Notes under the pieces: generated by a model
Told to the model about the DNA's origin: nothing
Databases searched by the model: none
The model's input: only the letters and a program-made list of their open reading frames with translations
Source of the DNA: Pseudomonas jinjuensis
GTDB lineage: Bacteria > Pseudomonadota > Gammaproteobacteria > Pseudomonadales > Pseudomonadaceae
NCBI RefSeq assembly: GCF_900103845.1
Contig: NZ_FNIJ01000010.1
Location: 1-64,000 of the forward strand
Direction of reading: 5' to 3'
DNA: 64,000 bases
Shown here: one piece after another, positions 9,809 through 17,949 of the stretch
Layout: each line of letters begins with the position of its first letter
How positions within the stretch are numbered: position 1 is the first letter of the stretch
Position numbers and translations under genes: made by a program

Positions 9809-10621
9809 TCAGCGCTGGCAGCGCGGGCAGTAGACGCTGGCGCGCTGGCCCAGCCTGATTTCGCGCAGGGTCGAACCGCAGGCCTTGCAGAATTCGCCGC
9901 CGCGGCCGTAGACGAACAGCTCCTGCTGGAAATAGCCCGGCTTGCCGTCGCCGCCGACGAAGTCGCGCAGGGTGGTGCCGCCGCATTCGATGGCGATCGC
10001 CAGGATGCGCTTGATCTCCTCGGCCAGGCGCCCGTAGCGCGCCCGCGAGATGCTCCCGGCGGCGCGGCGCGGGTCGATGCCGGCGGCGAACAGCGCCTCG
10101 CTGGCGTAGATGTTGCCGACCCCGACCACCACCGCGTTGTCCATGATGAACGGCTTGACCGCCATGCTCCGCCCGCGGGACAGCTGGTACAGGCGCTCGC
10201 CCTCGAAGTCGTCGGTCAGCGGCTCCGGGCCGAGATGGCGCAGCAGTTCGTGCTCCAGCGGCGCCTGGCTCCAGAGCAGCGCGCCGAAGCGCCGGGGGTC
10301 GGTGTAGCGCAGCGCCAGTCCCGACTCCAGCTCGATATCCACATGCTCGTGCTTGACCGCCGGCAGGCCGCATTCCACCAGGCGCAGGCTGCCGGACATG
10401 CCGAGGTGGCTGATCAGCGTGCCGGCCTCGGCGTTCAGCAGCAGGTATTTCGCCCGCCGTTCCACCTGCAGGATGCGCTGCCCGGACAGGCGCACGTCGA
10501 GGTCCTCGGGAATCGGCCAGCGCAGGCGCCGGTCACGCACGATCACGCGGCTGACGCGCAGGCCTTCGATGTAGGGCGCGATGCCCCGGCGGGTGGTTTC
10601 GACTTCGGGTAGTTCGGGCAT
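9809..10621 (-). CDS. mutM: formamidopyrimidine-DNA glycosylase (Fpg)
   Basis: 270-residue bifunctional glycosylase/AP lyase that removes 8-oxoguanine and Fapy lesions in base-excision repair. The N-terminus is [12 protein letters not shown], where Pro2 is the Schiff-base nucleophile and Glu3 is catalytic. The C-terminus ends in a four-Cys zinc finger (CKACGS ... CPRCQR). The ATG at 10621 is fixed by the family's invariant N-terminus, although the frame is open for 42 codons further upstream through the REP region. Upstream lies a REP pair that marks a synteny break against PAO1. Confidence 0.97.
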   Translation of the reverse strand: MPELPEVETTRRGIAPYIEGLRVSRVIVRDRRLRWPIPEDLDVRLSGQRILQVERRAKYLLLNAEAGTLISHLGMSGSLRLVECGLPAVKHEHVDIELESGLALRYTDPRRFGALLWSQAPLEHELLRHLGPEPLTDDFEGERLYQLSRGRSMAVKPFIMDNAVVVGVGNIYASEALFAAGIDPRRAAGSISRARYGRLAEEIKRILAIAIECGGTTLRDFVGGDGKPGYFQQELFVYGRGGEFCKACGSTLREIRLGQRASVYCPRCQR

Positions 10622-10704
10622 GGGCTGGTTCTGATGCTGGGTGATGGGTATCGCTGCGCTCAACGCCATCCTACGTCCACTTCGGGCATGGCGGGGCCAG
10701 GTGT

Positions 10705-10769
10705 GTAGGAGCGAGCTTGCTCGCGAATGGTCGTGTGCCAGCGCCATTCGCGAGCAAGCTCGCTCCTAC
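10705..10769. repeat. REP doublet (REPIN), GAGC-stem type
   Basis: Two perfect 26-bp arms (10705-10730 and 10744-10769) face each other around a 13-bp loop. Each starts with the GTAG tetranucleotide typical of REP sequences and contains the stem GAGC-TT-GCTC. The doublet lies between mutM and cysQ, exactly where PAO1-like order switches from PA0357 to PA5175. Confidence 0.88.
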
Positions 10770-10791
10770 GGGGTTCCGTGCATGGAGGGCT

Positions 10792-11613
10792 TCAGTCCAG
10801 CGCCCGCGCCAGCTGGATCAGTTCCTCGCGCCATTCCGCCGCCTGCGGCAGGGCGAGGAAGGAGGCGTTGAGGTAGCCTTCGCGGGCCTCGTAGGTGAAG
10901 GGCTCGCCGCGCAGGTTCAGCACCTCGCCGCCGGCGCCTTCCAGCACGCCCTGGGCGGCCGCGGTATCCCACTGCGAGGTCGGCGCCAGGCGCGGATAGC
11001 AGTCCGCCGAGCCTTCGGCGAGCAGGCAGAACTTCAGCGAGCTGCCGATGTTGGCCAGGGCCAGGTCGCCGAAGCGCTTGGCCAGGCCGTCGAGCAGGCG
11101 CTCCTGGGCCGGGCTGGAGTGGCGCTTGCTGGCGACCACGGTGAAGGCCTCGTCCGGCGCCACGCGCACGGCGATTTCCTGGGTCTCGCCGTCACGTTCC
11201 TGGCGCCATGCGCCGAGGCCGGCGCCGCCGAAGTAGCAGCGTCCGGAAGCCGGAATGCCGACCACGCCGAACACCACCTTGCCGTGCTCGATCAGGGCGA
11301 CGTTGACGGTGAATTCCTCGCTGCCGGCGATGAATTCCTTGGTGCCGTCCAGCGGGTCCACCAGCCACCAGCGCGTCCAGCCGGCGCGCTGGGCGAGCGG
11401 AATCTCGCAATCTTCCTCGGAGAGCACCGGGATGCTGGCATCGAGGGCGCGCAGCCCTTCGCTGAGCAGGCGATGGGCGGCGAAGTCGGCGACGGTGACC
11501 GGCGAGGCGTCGGCCTTCTCGTCGACGGACAGGTCGCTGTGCCAGAACGGCAGGATCAGGTCGCCGGCCTTGCGGACCAGCTCGACGACGGCGGGAACAA
11601 GCGGATGGCTCAT
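10792..11613 (-). CDS. cysQ: 3'(2'),5'-bisphosphate nucleotidase
   Basis: 273-residue member of the inositol-monophosphatase-like superfamily. It hydrolyses 3'-phosphoadenosine 5'-phosphate, the by-product of sulfate assimilation, to AMP. Metal-binding motifs are visible: SEED (near residue 69), WWLVDPLDGTKEF and the C-terminal WDTAAAQGVLEGAGG. It is cytosolic or membrane-associated and Mg-dependent. Its ATG overlaps the nudE stop by 4 bp (ATGA), so the two are translationally coupled. PA5175 counterpart. Confidence 0.95.
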   Translation of the reverse strand: MSHPLVPAVVELVRKAGDLILPFWHSDLSVDEKADASPVTVADFAAHRLLSEGLRALDASIPVLSEEDCEIPLAQRAGWTRWWLVDPLDGTKEFIAGSEEFTVNVALIEHGKVVFGVVGIPASGRCYFGGAGLGAWRQERDGETQEIAVRVAPDEAFTVVASKRHSSPAQERLLDGLAKRFGDLALANIGSSLKFCLLAEGSADCYPRLAPTSQWDTAAAQGVLEGAGGEVLNLRGEPFTYEAREGYLNASFLALPQAAEWREELIQLARALD

Positions 11614-12176
11614 GCCTTGAATTCTCCACGCTGGGTCAGCAGGTCACGCACCAGGTAGAGTGCGGCCAGCGCCCGGCCTTCGCTGAATTGTGCGTTCTGC
11701 GCGAGGCTCGACAGCTCGCGCAGGTTGATCTTGTCGACCCGCATCGGCTCCGGCTCGTCGCCCGGCAGGCTTTCCGGATACAGGTCGCGCGCCAGCACCA
11801 CCTGGATGCGCTGGCTCATGTAGCCCGGCGACAGCGACAGCTCGGAGATGTGCTCCAGGCGGTGCGCGCCGAAGCCGGCTTCTTCCTTCAGTTCGCGGTT
11901 GGCGGCCGCGAGTATGTCCTCGCCCGGTTCTACCAGCCCCTTGGGCAGGGACAGCTGGTATTCGTCAACGCCGGCGCAGTATTCCTCCACCAGCACCGCA
12001 TGTTCGTCGTCCAGCATCGCCACGATCATCACCGCTCCGTAGCCCTGTGCCTTGCCCACCAGGCGCTCGTAGGTGCGCTCGACGCCATTGGCGAAGCGCA
12101 ATTGCAGTTCCTCGACGCGGAACAGCCGGCTCTTGGCGACTATCTCGCGGGCGAGCACCGTGGGTTTCTGGCGCAT
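11610..12176 (-). CDS. nudE: Nudix hydrolase NudE
   Basis: 188-residue ADP-compound hydrolase. E. coli NudE cleaves NADH, Ap3A, Ap2A and ADP-ribose. The Nudix box runs from GLVEPGEDI to RELKEEAGFG, around residues 95-117, with the required RE..EE..G residues. The start MRQKPTVLAREIV is chosen because the longer open frame (to 12251) runs into the divergent promoter region. It shares a 123-bp intergenic region with yrfG, so their promoters are back to back, and it is coupled to cysQ downstream. Confidence 0.94.
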   Translation of the reverse strand: MRQKPTVLAREIVAKSRLFRVEELQLRFANGVERTYERLVGKAQGYGAVMIVAMLDDEHAVLVEEYCAGVDEYQLSLPKGLVEPGEDILAAANRELKEEAGFGAHRLEHISELSLSPGYMSQRIQVVLARDLYPESLPGDEPEPMRVDKINLRELSSLAQNAQFSEGRALAALYLVRDLLTQRGEFKA

Positions 12177-12299
12177 GGACGACTCCTGGGCATGAGCGGG
12201 TCGGCTATGATAACCCGCCTTTTCCCATTGTCCCTGCGCGATTGCGTCCACGAGTCACTCCGACCCCGCCAATCGCGACATCCCGCCTGCGAGCCGCCC

Positions 12300-12962
12300 A
12301 TGCCACGCCTGCCCTGGTCCGAGATCGATACCGTCCTGCTCGACATGGACGGCACCCTGCTCGACCTGCATTTCGACAACCACTTCTGGCTGGAACACCT
12401 GCCGCAGCGCTACGCCGAGCACCATGGCATCAGCCGCGCTCTGGCCGACGCCGAGCTGGAACCGCTGTTCCGCGACCATGCCGGCCAGCTCAGCTGGTAC
12501 TGCCTGGACTTCTGGAGCCGCGAGCTGAAGCTGTCGGTGCGCGACCTCAAGCGCGAGGTGGCGCACCTGATCGCCCTGCGCCCGGACGCCGACCACTTCC
12601 TCGCCGCCCTGCGCCTGGCCGGCAAGCGCACCGTGCTGATCACCAACGCCCACCGCGACTCGCTGTCGCTGAAGCTGGAGCGGGTCGAACTGGCGCCGTT
12701 CTTCGAGCGCCTGATCAGCTCCCACGACTACGGCCATCCGAAGGAAGACCAGCAGTTCTGGCACGCCCTGCACGCGGACGTGGGTTTCGACCCGGCGCGC
12801 AGCCTGTTCATCGACGACAGCCTGCCGATCCTGCGCAGCGCCCGCCGGTACGGCATCGCCCACCTGCTCGCGGTACGCCAGCCGGACAGCCGGGGCGGGC
12901 CGAAGGATACGGCCGAGTTCCCGGCGCTGGAGGATTACCGGGCGTTGATCGATGGGTTGTAG
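12300..12962 (+). CDS. yrfG: HAD-family GMP/IMP nucleotidase YrfG
   Basis: 220-residue HAD hydrolase. Motif I is LLDMDGTLLDL near residues 13-23 (nucleophile Asp and +2 Asp). Motif II is VLITNAH, motif III has the Lys in GHPKEDQQFW, and motif IV is LFIDDSLPIL. E. coli YrfG dephosphorylates GMP and IMP; PA5177 is the PAO1 counterpart. The yrfG-nudE divergent pair is conserved in gammaproteobacteria. The substrate is transferred from the family, not proven here. A REP doublet follows 30 bp after the stop. Confidence 0.88.
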   Translation: MPRLPWSEIDTVLLDMDGTLLDLHFDNHFWLEHLPQRYAEHHGISRALADAELEPLFRDHAGQLSWYCLDFWSRELKLSVRDLKREVAHLIALRPDADHFLAALRLAGKRTVLITNAHRDSLSLKLERVELAPFFERLISSHDYGHPKEDQQFWHALHADVGFDPARSLFIDDSLPILRSARRYGIAHLLAVRQPDSRGGPKDTAEFPALEDYRALIDGL

Positions 12963-12992
12963 GCCCGCGTAGAGCCGGTGGTCGCCGGGAGC

Positions 12993-13050
12993 GTAGGAGC
13001 GGGCCATGCCCGCGATATCGCGACTGGTCGCGGGCATGGCCCGCTCCTAC
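12993..13050. repeat. REP doublet (REPIN), GGGC-stem type
   Basis: Arms 12993-13015 and 13028-13050 (23 bp, perfect) share the GTAGGAGC head and GCGA end of the 10705 doublet. The inner stem is GGGC-CAT-GCCC instead of GAGC-TT-GCTC, with both strands changed to keep pairing. It lies between the convergent yrfG and kbp genes and may also limit read-through. Confidence 0.88.
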
Positions 13051-13069
13051 AGGGGATCTCTGGCGCCGC

Positions 13070-13507
13070 TTATTCCGGAATCCGCAACACCTGCCCCGGG
13101 TAGATCTTGTCCGGATGGCTGAGCATCGGCTTGTTCGCCTCGAAGATCTTCATGTAGGCGTTGGCGTTGCCGTATTCGGCCTTGGCGATGGCGCTCAGGG
13201 TGTCGCCCTTCTTCACCGTCACGAAGCGCGCCGCCGGGGCCGGGGTCGCCACCGTGATGTTGTCCTCGACGCCGGATACGCCGGCGACGTTGCCCAGCGC
13301 CAGGAGGATCTTTTCCTTTTCCTCCTGGCTGGCCACTTCGCCGCTGGCGATCACCTTGTCGCCTTCGACGGTCACCTGGATGTTCGGATTGCCCAGCCCG
13401 ACCTTGGCCACATGATCCTTGAGCGATTCGGCGGCCTGCGCCTCCTGTCCGACCAGGGTTTCCCAGAGTTTTTCACCTGCTTCTTTGACGAATGCCAGCA
13501 AGCCCAT
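13070..13507 (-). CDS. kbp: BON-LysM protein (potassium-binding protein Kbp/YgaU)
   Basis: 145-residue two-domain protein. The N-terminal half contains a BON domain (about 25-85, NIQVTVEGDKVIASGEV). The C-terminal half is a LysM domain (about 95-143, FVTVKKGDTLSAIAKAEYG ending GQVLRIPE). E. coli Kbp, similar in size and layout, is a cytoplasmic K+ sensor. No signal peptide is visible. AGGAGA lies just upstream of the ATG at 13507, and the upstream extension is Arg-rich shadow. PA5178 counterpart. Function is by family analogy. Confidence 0.88.
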   Translation of the reverse strand: MGLLAFVKEAGEKLWETLVGQEAQAAESLKDHVAKVGLGNPNIQVTVEGDKVIASGEVASQEEKEKILLALGNVAGVSGVEDNITVATPAPAARFVTVKKGDTLSAIAKAEYGNANAYMKIFEANKPMLSHPDKIYPGQVLRIPE

Positions 13508-13649
13508 CTCGATCTCTCCTTCTCGCCGATGGCGATGGGCGGCGCCGGGGTGGCGCCGCGGTAACAAGCCAGTCTAGTCCGCAAGGGATGTACGAAGCGG
13601 CGGAGGATGAATCTGGACAATTTCCCCGACGACCGGGTTAATAGCGGCC

Positions 13650-14549
13650 ATGGACATCAAGCAGCTCAAATTCCTCTGCGCCCTCGACGAAACCCGCCAC
13701 TTCGGCCAGGCGGCCGCGCGCTGCCACGTCACCCAGCCGACCCTGTCGATGCGCCTGCGCAACCTGGAGGAGGAGCTCGGCCTCGAACTGGTGCGCCGCG
13801 GCCAGCGCTTCGAAGGCTTCACCGAGGCCGGCGAGCGCGTGCTGGCCTGGGCGCGCAGCCTGCTGGCGGCGCACGACGGCCTGTACGCCGAGGCCGCTGC
13901 CTGCCGCGGGCAACTGGTCGGCACCCTGCGCCTGGGCGTGGTGCCGCTGGCCGGCTTCGATCCGCTGCGCCTGGTCGAGCTGTTCGCCCAGCGCCATCCG
14001 GAACTGCGCTTCCAACTGCACTCGCTGAGCTCCGAGCAGATCCTCGAAGGGCTCGGCCGCAACCAGCTCGACCTCGGCCTGTCCTATCTCGATCGTCTCG
14101 ACCGCGAGCACTTCGACAGCATCGAACTGGCCGAGACGCACATGGGCCTGCTCCACGACCGCCGGCATTTCCCCCTGGAGGTCGAGCGGCTGGGCTGGGA
14201 GCGGCTGGCCGACCTGCCGCTGGGCCTGCTCTCGGCCGGCATGCATTTCCGCCAGTCCATCGACCATGCCTTCCGCAGCCGCGGCCTGACGCCCACCCCG
14301 CGCCTGGAAACCGATGCCGTGCACCAGTTGCTGCAGGCGGTGGAACGCGGCATCTGCTGCGCCATCATGCCCCTCGGCAGCGGGCTGGACGGGCATGGCG
14401 GGCACATCGCGCTGACCCCCATCGAGGACGCCCAGACCCTCTCCCCGCTGGGCCTGATCCTGCGCCGCAGCGCGCCGCGATCGCCGCTGGCGGAGGCCTG
14501 TTTCGAGGAAATACGCGACGGCCTGGGCGATGCCCTGTTCAACCGATAG
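13650..14549 (+). CDS. LysR-type regulator next to fdhD
   Basis: 299-residue LysR regulator. The winged HTH is at residues 1-60 (DIKQLKFLCALDETRHFGQA, TQPTLSMRLRNLEEELG). The periplasmic-binding-like effector domain is at about 90-295 (GTLRLGVVPLAGFDPLRLVELFA). It lies 94 bp upstream of fdhD and the molybdopterin enzyme on the same strand, an unusual arrangement because LysR genes are often divergent from their targets. The neighbourhood suggests it governs that module. Effector unknown. PA5179 counterpart. Confidence 0.9.
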   Translation: MDIKQLKFLCALDETRHFGQAAARCHVTQPTLSMRLRNLEEELGLELVRRGQRFEGFTEAGERVLAWARSLLAAHDGLYAEAAACRGQLVGTLRLGVVPLAGFDPLRLVELFAQRHPELRFQLHSLSSEQILEGLGRNQLDLGLSYLDRLDREHFDSIELAETHMGLLHDRRHFPLEVERLGWERLADLPLGLLSAGMHFRQSIDHAFRSRGLTPTPRLETDAVHQLLQAVERGICCAIMPLGSGLDGHGGHIALTPIEDAQTLSPLGLILRRSAPRSPLAEACFEEIRDGLGDALFNR

Positions 14550-14643
14550 ATGGGCTCGATCACGGTATCGGGAATAACGATTAGACTCCCCCTTCGCACA
14601 GGCCTAGGCTGAATAAAACACCCGAAAAAATAGGGCCCAGCCC

Positions 14644-15480
14644 ATGTCTTGCCTGCATCCCCGCCCGGCGGCCGTCGCTGCCCGGACCATCGCCGCACCG
14701 CCCGGCGACTACAGCTACGCCGAACTGCAGCCGCAGCTGCACACCGGTCACGCCGCGCTGGCCGAGGAGGTCGCCCTGGCGATCGCCTACAACGGCCTGA
14801 ACCAGGCGGTGATGATGGTTTCGCCGCGCGACCTGGAAGACTTCGTGCGTGGCTTCAGCCTGGGGGCGGGGCTGGTCGAGTCCATCGACGATATCTATGA
14901 CGTCCGCCTGACCCAGCATGGCGAAGCCATCAGCGCCGAGGTGGAAATCAGCAGCCGCGCCTTCTGGGCGCTGAAGAAATATCGCCGCCAGTTGGCCGGC
15001 ACCAGCGGCTGCGGCCTGTGCGGCGTGGAAGCGCTGGAGCAGGCCCTGCCACAGCTTCCGGCATTGGAACCCGCGCCGCTGCCGCCGGCGGAGCACCTGC
15101 ACCACCTGCGCGAACGTATCCAGCGCTACCAGGACCTGGCGCGCCAGAGCGGCGCGCTGCACGCCGCGCTGTATGTCGACGGCAGCGGCGAGATCCGCCT
15201 GTGCCGCGAGGACATCGGCCGCCACAACGCCCTCGACAAGCTGGTCGGCGCCTTCAGACAGCGCGGGCTGGACGGCCGCAGCGGCTTCGCCGTGGTCACC
15301 AGCCGCTGCGGCCTGGAACTTGTCCACAAGGCCGTGCGCGCCGGCATCGCCAATCTGGTCAGCCTCTCCGCGCCGACCGCGCTCACTGTGCAGTGGGCGC
15401 GCGAGCACAACCTCAACCTGATCCATCTGCCCCATCGCAGCGCCCCCCGGGTCTACAGCCCGGCGCCGCACGCCGAGTGA
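14644..15480 (+). CDS. fdhD: formate dehydrogenase accessory sulfurtransferase FdhD
   Basis: 278-residue FdhD. It moves sulfur from the cysteine desulfurase IscS to the bis-MGD cofactor, giving the sulfido ligand that formate dehydrogenases need. The CGLCG motif with the two active Cys is present (near residues 121-125), as are SRCGLELVHKAVRAG and the cofactor-binding C-terminal region. No strong ribosome-binding site precedes the ATG; GGGCCC is the nearest purine-poor stretch. The next gene starts on the base after its stop codon, implying coupling. Confidence 0.93.
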   Translation: MSCLHPRPAAVAARTIAAPPGDYSYAELQPQLHTGHAALAEEVALAIAYNGLNQAVMMVSPRDLEDFVRGFSLGAGLVESIDDIYDVRLTQHGEAISAEVEISSRAFWALKKYRRQLAGTSGCGLCGVEALEQALPQLPALEPAPLPPAEHLHHLRERIQRYQDLARQSGALHAALYVDGSGEIRLCREDIGRHNALDKLVGAFRQRGLDGRSGFAVVTSRCGLELVHKAVRAGIANLVSLSAPTALTVQWAREHNLNLIHLPHRSAPRVYSPAPHAE

Positions 15481-17802
15481 ATGTCCTTGCAACAACCGAA
15501 TCCCCAATACCGCCCCTACAACGGCGCCGCCGCCGGCTGGGGCGCGCTGAAGAGCGTCACGCGCTTCTGGCTGGACAGCAGGCAGCCGTTCAAGAACCTG
15601 CGCGCACTGCTGAAGACCAACCAGAACGGCGGCTTCGACTGCCCCGGCTGTGCCTGGGGCGATTCGCCCGAGGACGGGCGCATCAAGTTCTGCGAGAACG
15701 GCGCCAAGGCGGTGAACTGGGAAGCCACCAAGCGCCGGGTGGACGCCCGGTTCTTCGCCCGCCACAGCGTCAGCGCCCTGCGCGAGCAGAGCGACTACTG
15801 GCTGGAGTACCAGGGCCGGCTGACCGAGCCGATGCGCTATGACGCGGAGACCGACCACTACCTGCCGGTCAGCTGGGATGACGCCTTCGCCCTGATCGCC
15901 GAACACCTGCACAAGCTGCAGAGCCCCGACCAGGCCGAGTTCTACACCTCCGGCCGGGCCAGCAACGAGGCGGCCTTCCTCTACCAGCTGTTCGTCCGCG
16001 CCTACGGCACCAACAACTTCCCGGACTGCTCGAACATGTGCCACGAGGCCAGCGGCGTGGCGCTCGGGAAGAGCGTCGGGGTCGGCAAGGGCACCGTCAC
16101 CTTCGCCGATTTCGAGCACGCCGACGCCATCTTCGTGTTCGGCCAGAACCCCGGCACCAACCACCCGCGCATGCTCGAACCGCTGCGCGAGGCGGTGAAG
16201 CGCGGCGCCCAGGTGGTCTGCTTCAACCCGCTGAAGGAGCGCGGCCTGGAACGCTTCCAGCATCCGCAGCACGCGCTGGAAATGCTCACCAACGGCTCGG
16301 CGCCGCTGAACACCGCGTTCTTCCGCCCGGCGCTGGGCGGCGACCTGGCGGCCGTCCGCGGCATCGCCAAGTTCCTCCTGTTCTGGGAGCGCGAGGCCAG
16401 GGCCAGGGGCGAGCTGGCGGTGTTCGACCATGCCTTCATCGCCGCGCACACCGAGGGCGTCGATGCCTACCTCGCCGAGCTGGACGCCACGCCGTGGGAA
16501 CTGATCGAGCGCCAGTCCGGCCTGCCGCGCCACGAGATCGCCCAGGCCGCGCGCATGTACCGCGACGCCGGGCGGGTGATCGTCTGCTGGGGAATGGGCG
16601 TCACCCAGCACCACCACTCGGTGGCGACCATCCAGGAAATCGTCAACCTGCAGCTGCTGCGCGGCAACGTCGGCCGTCCGGGTGCGGGACTCAGCCCGGT
16701 GCGCGGCCACAGCAACGTGCAGGGCGACCGCACCATGGGCATCAACGAGCGGCCGCCGGCGGCCTTCCTCGATGCCATGGAGACGCGCTTCCGGTTCAAG
16801 GTTCCGCGCCACGACGGCCACAACGTGGTCGAGGCGATCGGCGCCATGCTCGAAGGCCGGGCGAAAGTCTTCATCGGCCTCGGCGGCAACTTCGCCCAGG
16901 CCACCCCGGACAGTGCGCGCACTCACCAGGCGCTGGGCAACTGCGCGCTGACCGTGCAGATCAGCACCAAGCTCAACCGCAGCCACCTCACCCCCGGCCG
17001 CGACGCGCTGATCCTGCCGTGCCTCGGCCGCACCGACATCGACCGCCAGGCCGAAGGCCCGCAGGCGGTGACGGTGGAAGACTCGTTCAGCATGGTCCAT
17101 GCCTCCTACGGGCAGCTGGAACCGCTTTCGCAGCAGATGCGCTCGGAACCGGCGATCATCGCCGGCATCGCCAAGGCCACGCTGGGCAGTCACCCGCTGG
17201 ACTGGGACGCGCTGATCGCCAGCTACGACCGCATCCGCGACCTGATCGCCGACACCATCCCCGGTTTCGCCGACTTCAACGTGCGGGTGAAGAATCCGGG
17301 CGGCTTCTACCTCGGCAATGCCGCCGGCGAGCGACGCTGGAACACCGCCAATGGCAAGGCCGGCTTCACGGCCAACCCGTTGAAGGAAGACCTGCTGCCG
17401 CAGCAGGTGCGCGAGAGCGGCCAGCAGCCGGACCTGATCCTGCAGACCATGCGTTCCCACGACCAGTACAACACCACCATCTACGGCCTCGACGACCGCT
17501 ACCGCGGGGTTCGCGGGCAGCGCGAGGTGGTCTTCGCCAGCGCGGAAGACATCCTCCGCCTGGGCTTCCAGCCGGGACAGAAGGTGGACATGGTTTCGCT
17601 GTGGAGCGATGGCATCGAGCGGCGGGTCAGCGGCTTCACCCTGCTGGCCTACGATATTCCCGCCGGCCAGGCGGCCGCCTACTACCCGGAAACCAACCCG
17701 CTGGTACCGCTGGACAGCCACGGCGCCGGCAGCCACACGCCGACCTCGAAGTTCATCGCCGTGCGCCTCGAAGCGGCGCAGGAGATCGGGCGGATTCTGT
17801 AG
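15481..17802 (+). CDS. FdhF/YdeP-family molybdopterin oxidoreductase
   Basis: 773-residue bis-MGD enzyme of the FdhF/YdeP family. N-terminal cysteines are CPGC (C54, C57) and C71, not the full C-x2-C-x3-C-x27-C cluster motif of E. coli FdhF. At the molybdenum-ligand position there is Cys-His (NMCHEASGV, C187-H188). That matches the Sec/Cys-His pair of formate dehydrogenases. Later motifs GQNPGTNHPRML and TPTSKFIAVRLE fit the family. No signal peptide and no electron-transfer subunit gene is nearby. Substrate is unknown; E. coli YdeP is linked to acid resistance. Its TAG stop lies in a repeat head. Confidence 0.88.
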   Translation: MSLQQPNPQYRPYNGAAAGWGALKSVTRFWLDSRQPFKNLRALLKTNQNGGFDCPGCAWGDSPEDGRIKFCENGAKAVNWEATKRRVDARFFARHSVSALREQSDYWLEYQGRLTEPMRYDAETDHYLPVSWDDAFALIAEHLHKLQSPDQAEFYTSGRASNEAAFLYQLFVRAYGTNNFPDCSNMCHEASGVALGKSVGVGKGTVTFADFEHADAIFVFGQNPGTNHPRMLEPLREAVKRGAQVVCFNPLKERGLERFQHPQHALEMLTNGSAPLNTAFFRPALGGDLAAVRGIAKFLLFWEREARARGELAVFDHAFIAAHTEGVDAYLAELDATPWELIERQSGLPRHEIAQAARMYRDAGRVIVCWGMGVTQHHHSVATIQEIVNLQLLRGNVGRPGAGLSPVRGHSNVQGDRTMGINERPPAAFLDAMETRFRFKVPRHDGHNVVEAIGAMLEGRAKVFIGLGGNFAQATPDSARTHQALGNCALTVQISTKLNRSHLTPGRDALILPCLGRTDIDRQAEGPQAVTVEDSFSMVHASYGQLEPLSQQMRSEPAIIAGIAKATLGSHPLDWDALIASYDRIRDLIADTIPGFADFNVRVKNPGGFYLGNAAGERRWNTANGKAGFTANPLKEDLLPQQVRESGQQPDLILQTMRSHDQYNTTIYGLDDRYRGVRGQREVVFASAEDILRLGFQPGQKVDMVSLWSDGIERRVSGFTLLAYDIPAGQAAAYYPETNPLVPLDSHGAGSHTPTSKFIAVRLEAAQEIGRIL

Positions 17803-17885
17803 GGCGAATGACGCGCCAGCGTCATCCGCCGATGGAGCGTGCCGGGGTTGCGGTGGATAACGCCTGGGAATCCCCGCGCCATACC
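17799..17885. repeat. 87-bp GTAGGG element, divergent copy
   Basis: The left half is GTAGGGCGAATGACGC with its partner arm GCGTCATCCGCC. The right half (GGTGGATAACGC...) has decayed, ending CATACC instead of CCCTAC. Length matches the intact copies at 32229 and 51738. The left stem differs from theirs by a paired change. The element overlaps the stop codon of the molybdopterin enzyme gene. Confidence 0.75.
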
Positions 17886-17906
17886 ATCCAACTGCTCGTG
17901 ATGGAT

Positions 17907-17929
17907 TCGCCAGCAAGCTGGCTCCTACA
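17907..17929. repeat. REP singlet, CAGC-stem type
   Basis: Identical over 23 bp to the singlet at 53-75. On the minus strand it reads as a GTAGGAGC head, CAGC-TT-GCTG stem and GCGA end. It sits 20 bp downstream of the hemW stop. Confidence 0.8.
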
Positions 17930-17949
17930 AGGCCGGTGCAGAGTGGGGG

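Noticed and set aside
14581..17916. 1111-codon open frame antisense to fdhD and the molybdopterin enzyme
   Set aside because: Its sequence is Ala/Gly/Val/Gln/His-rich shadow translation expected opposite high-GC Pseudomonas genes; the plus-strand genes carry clear family motifs.
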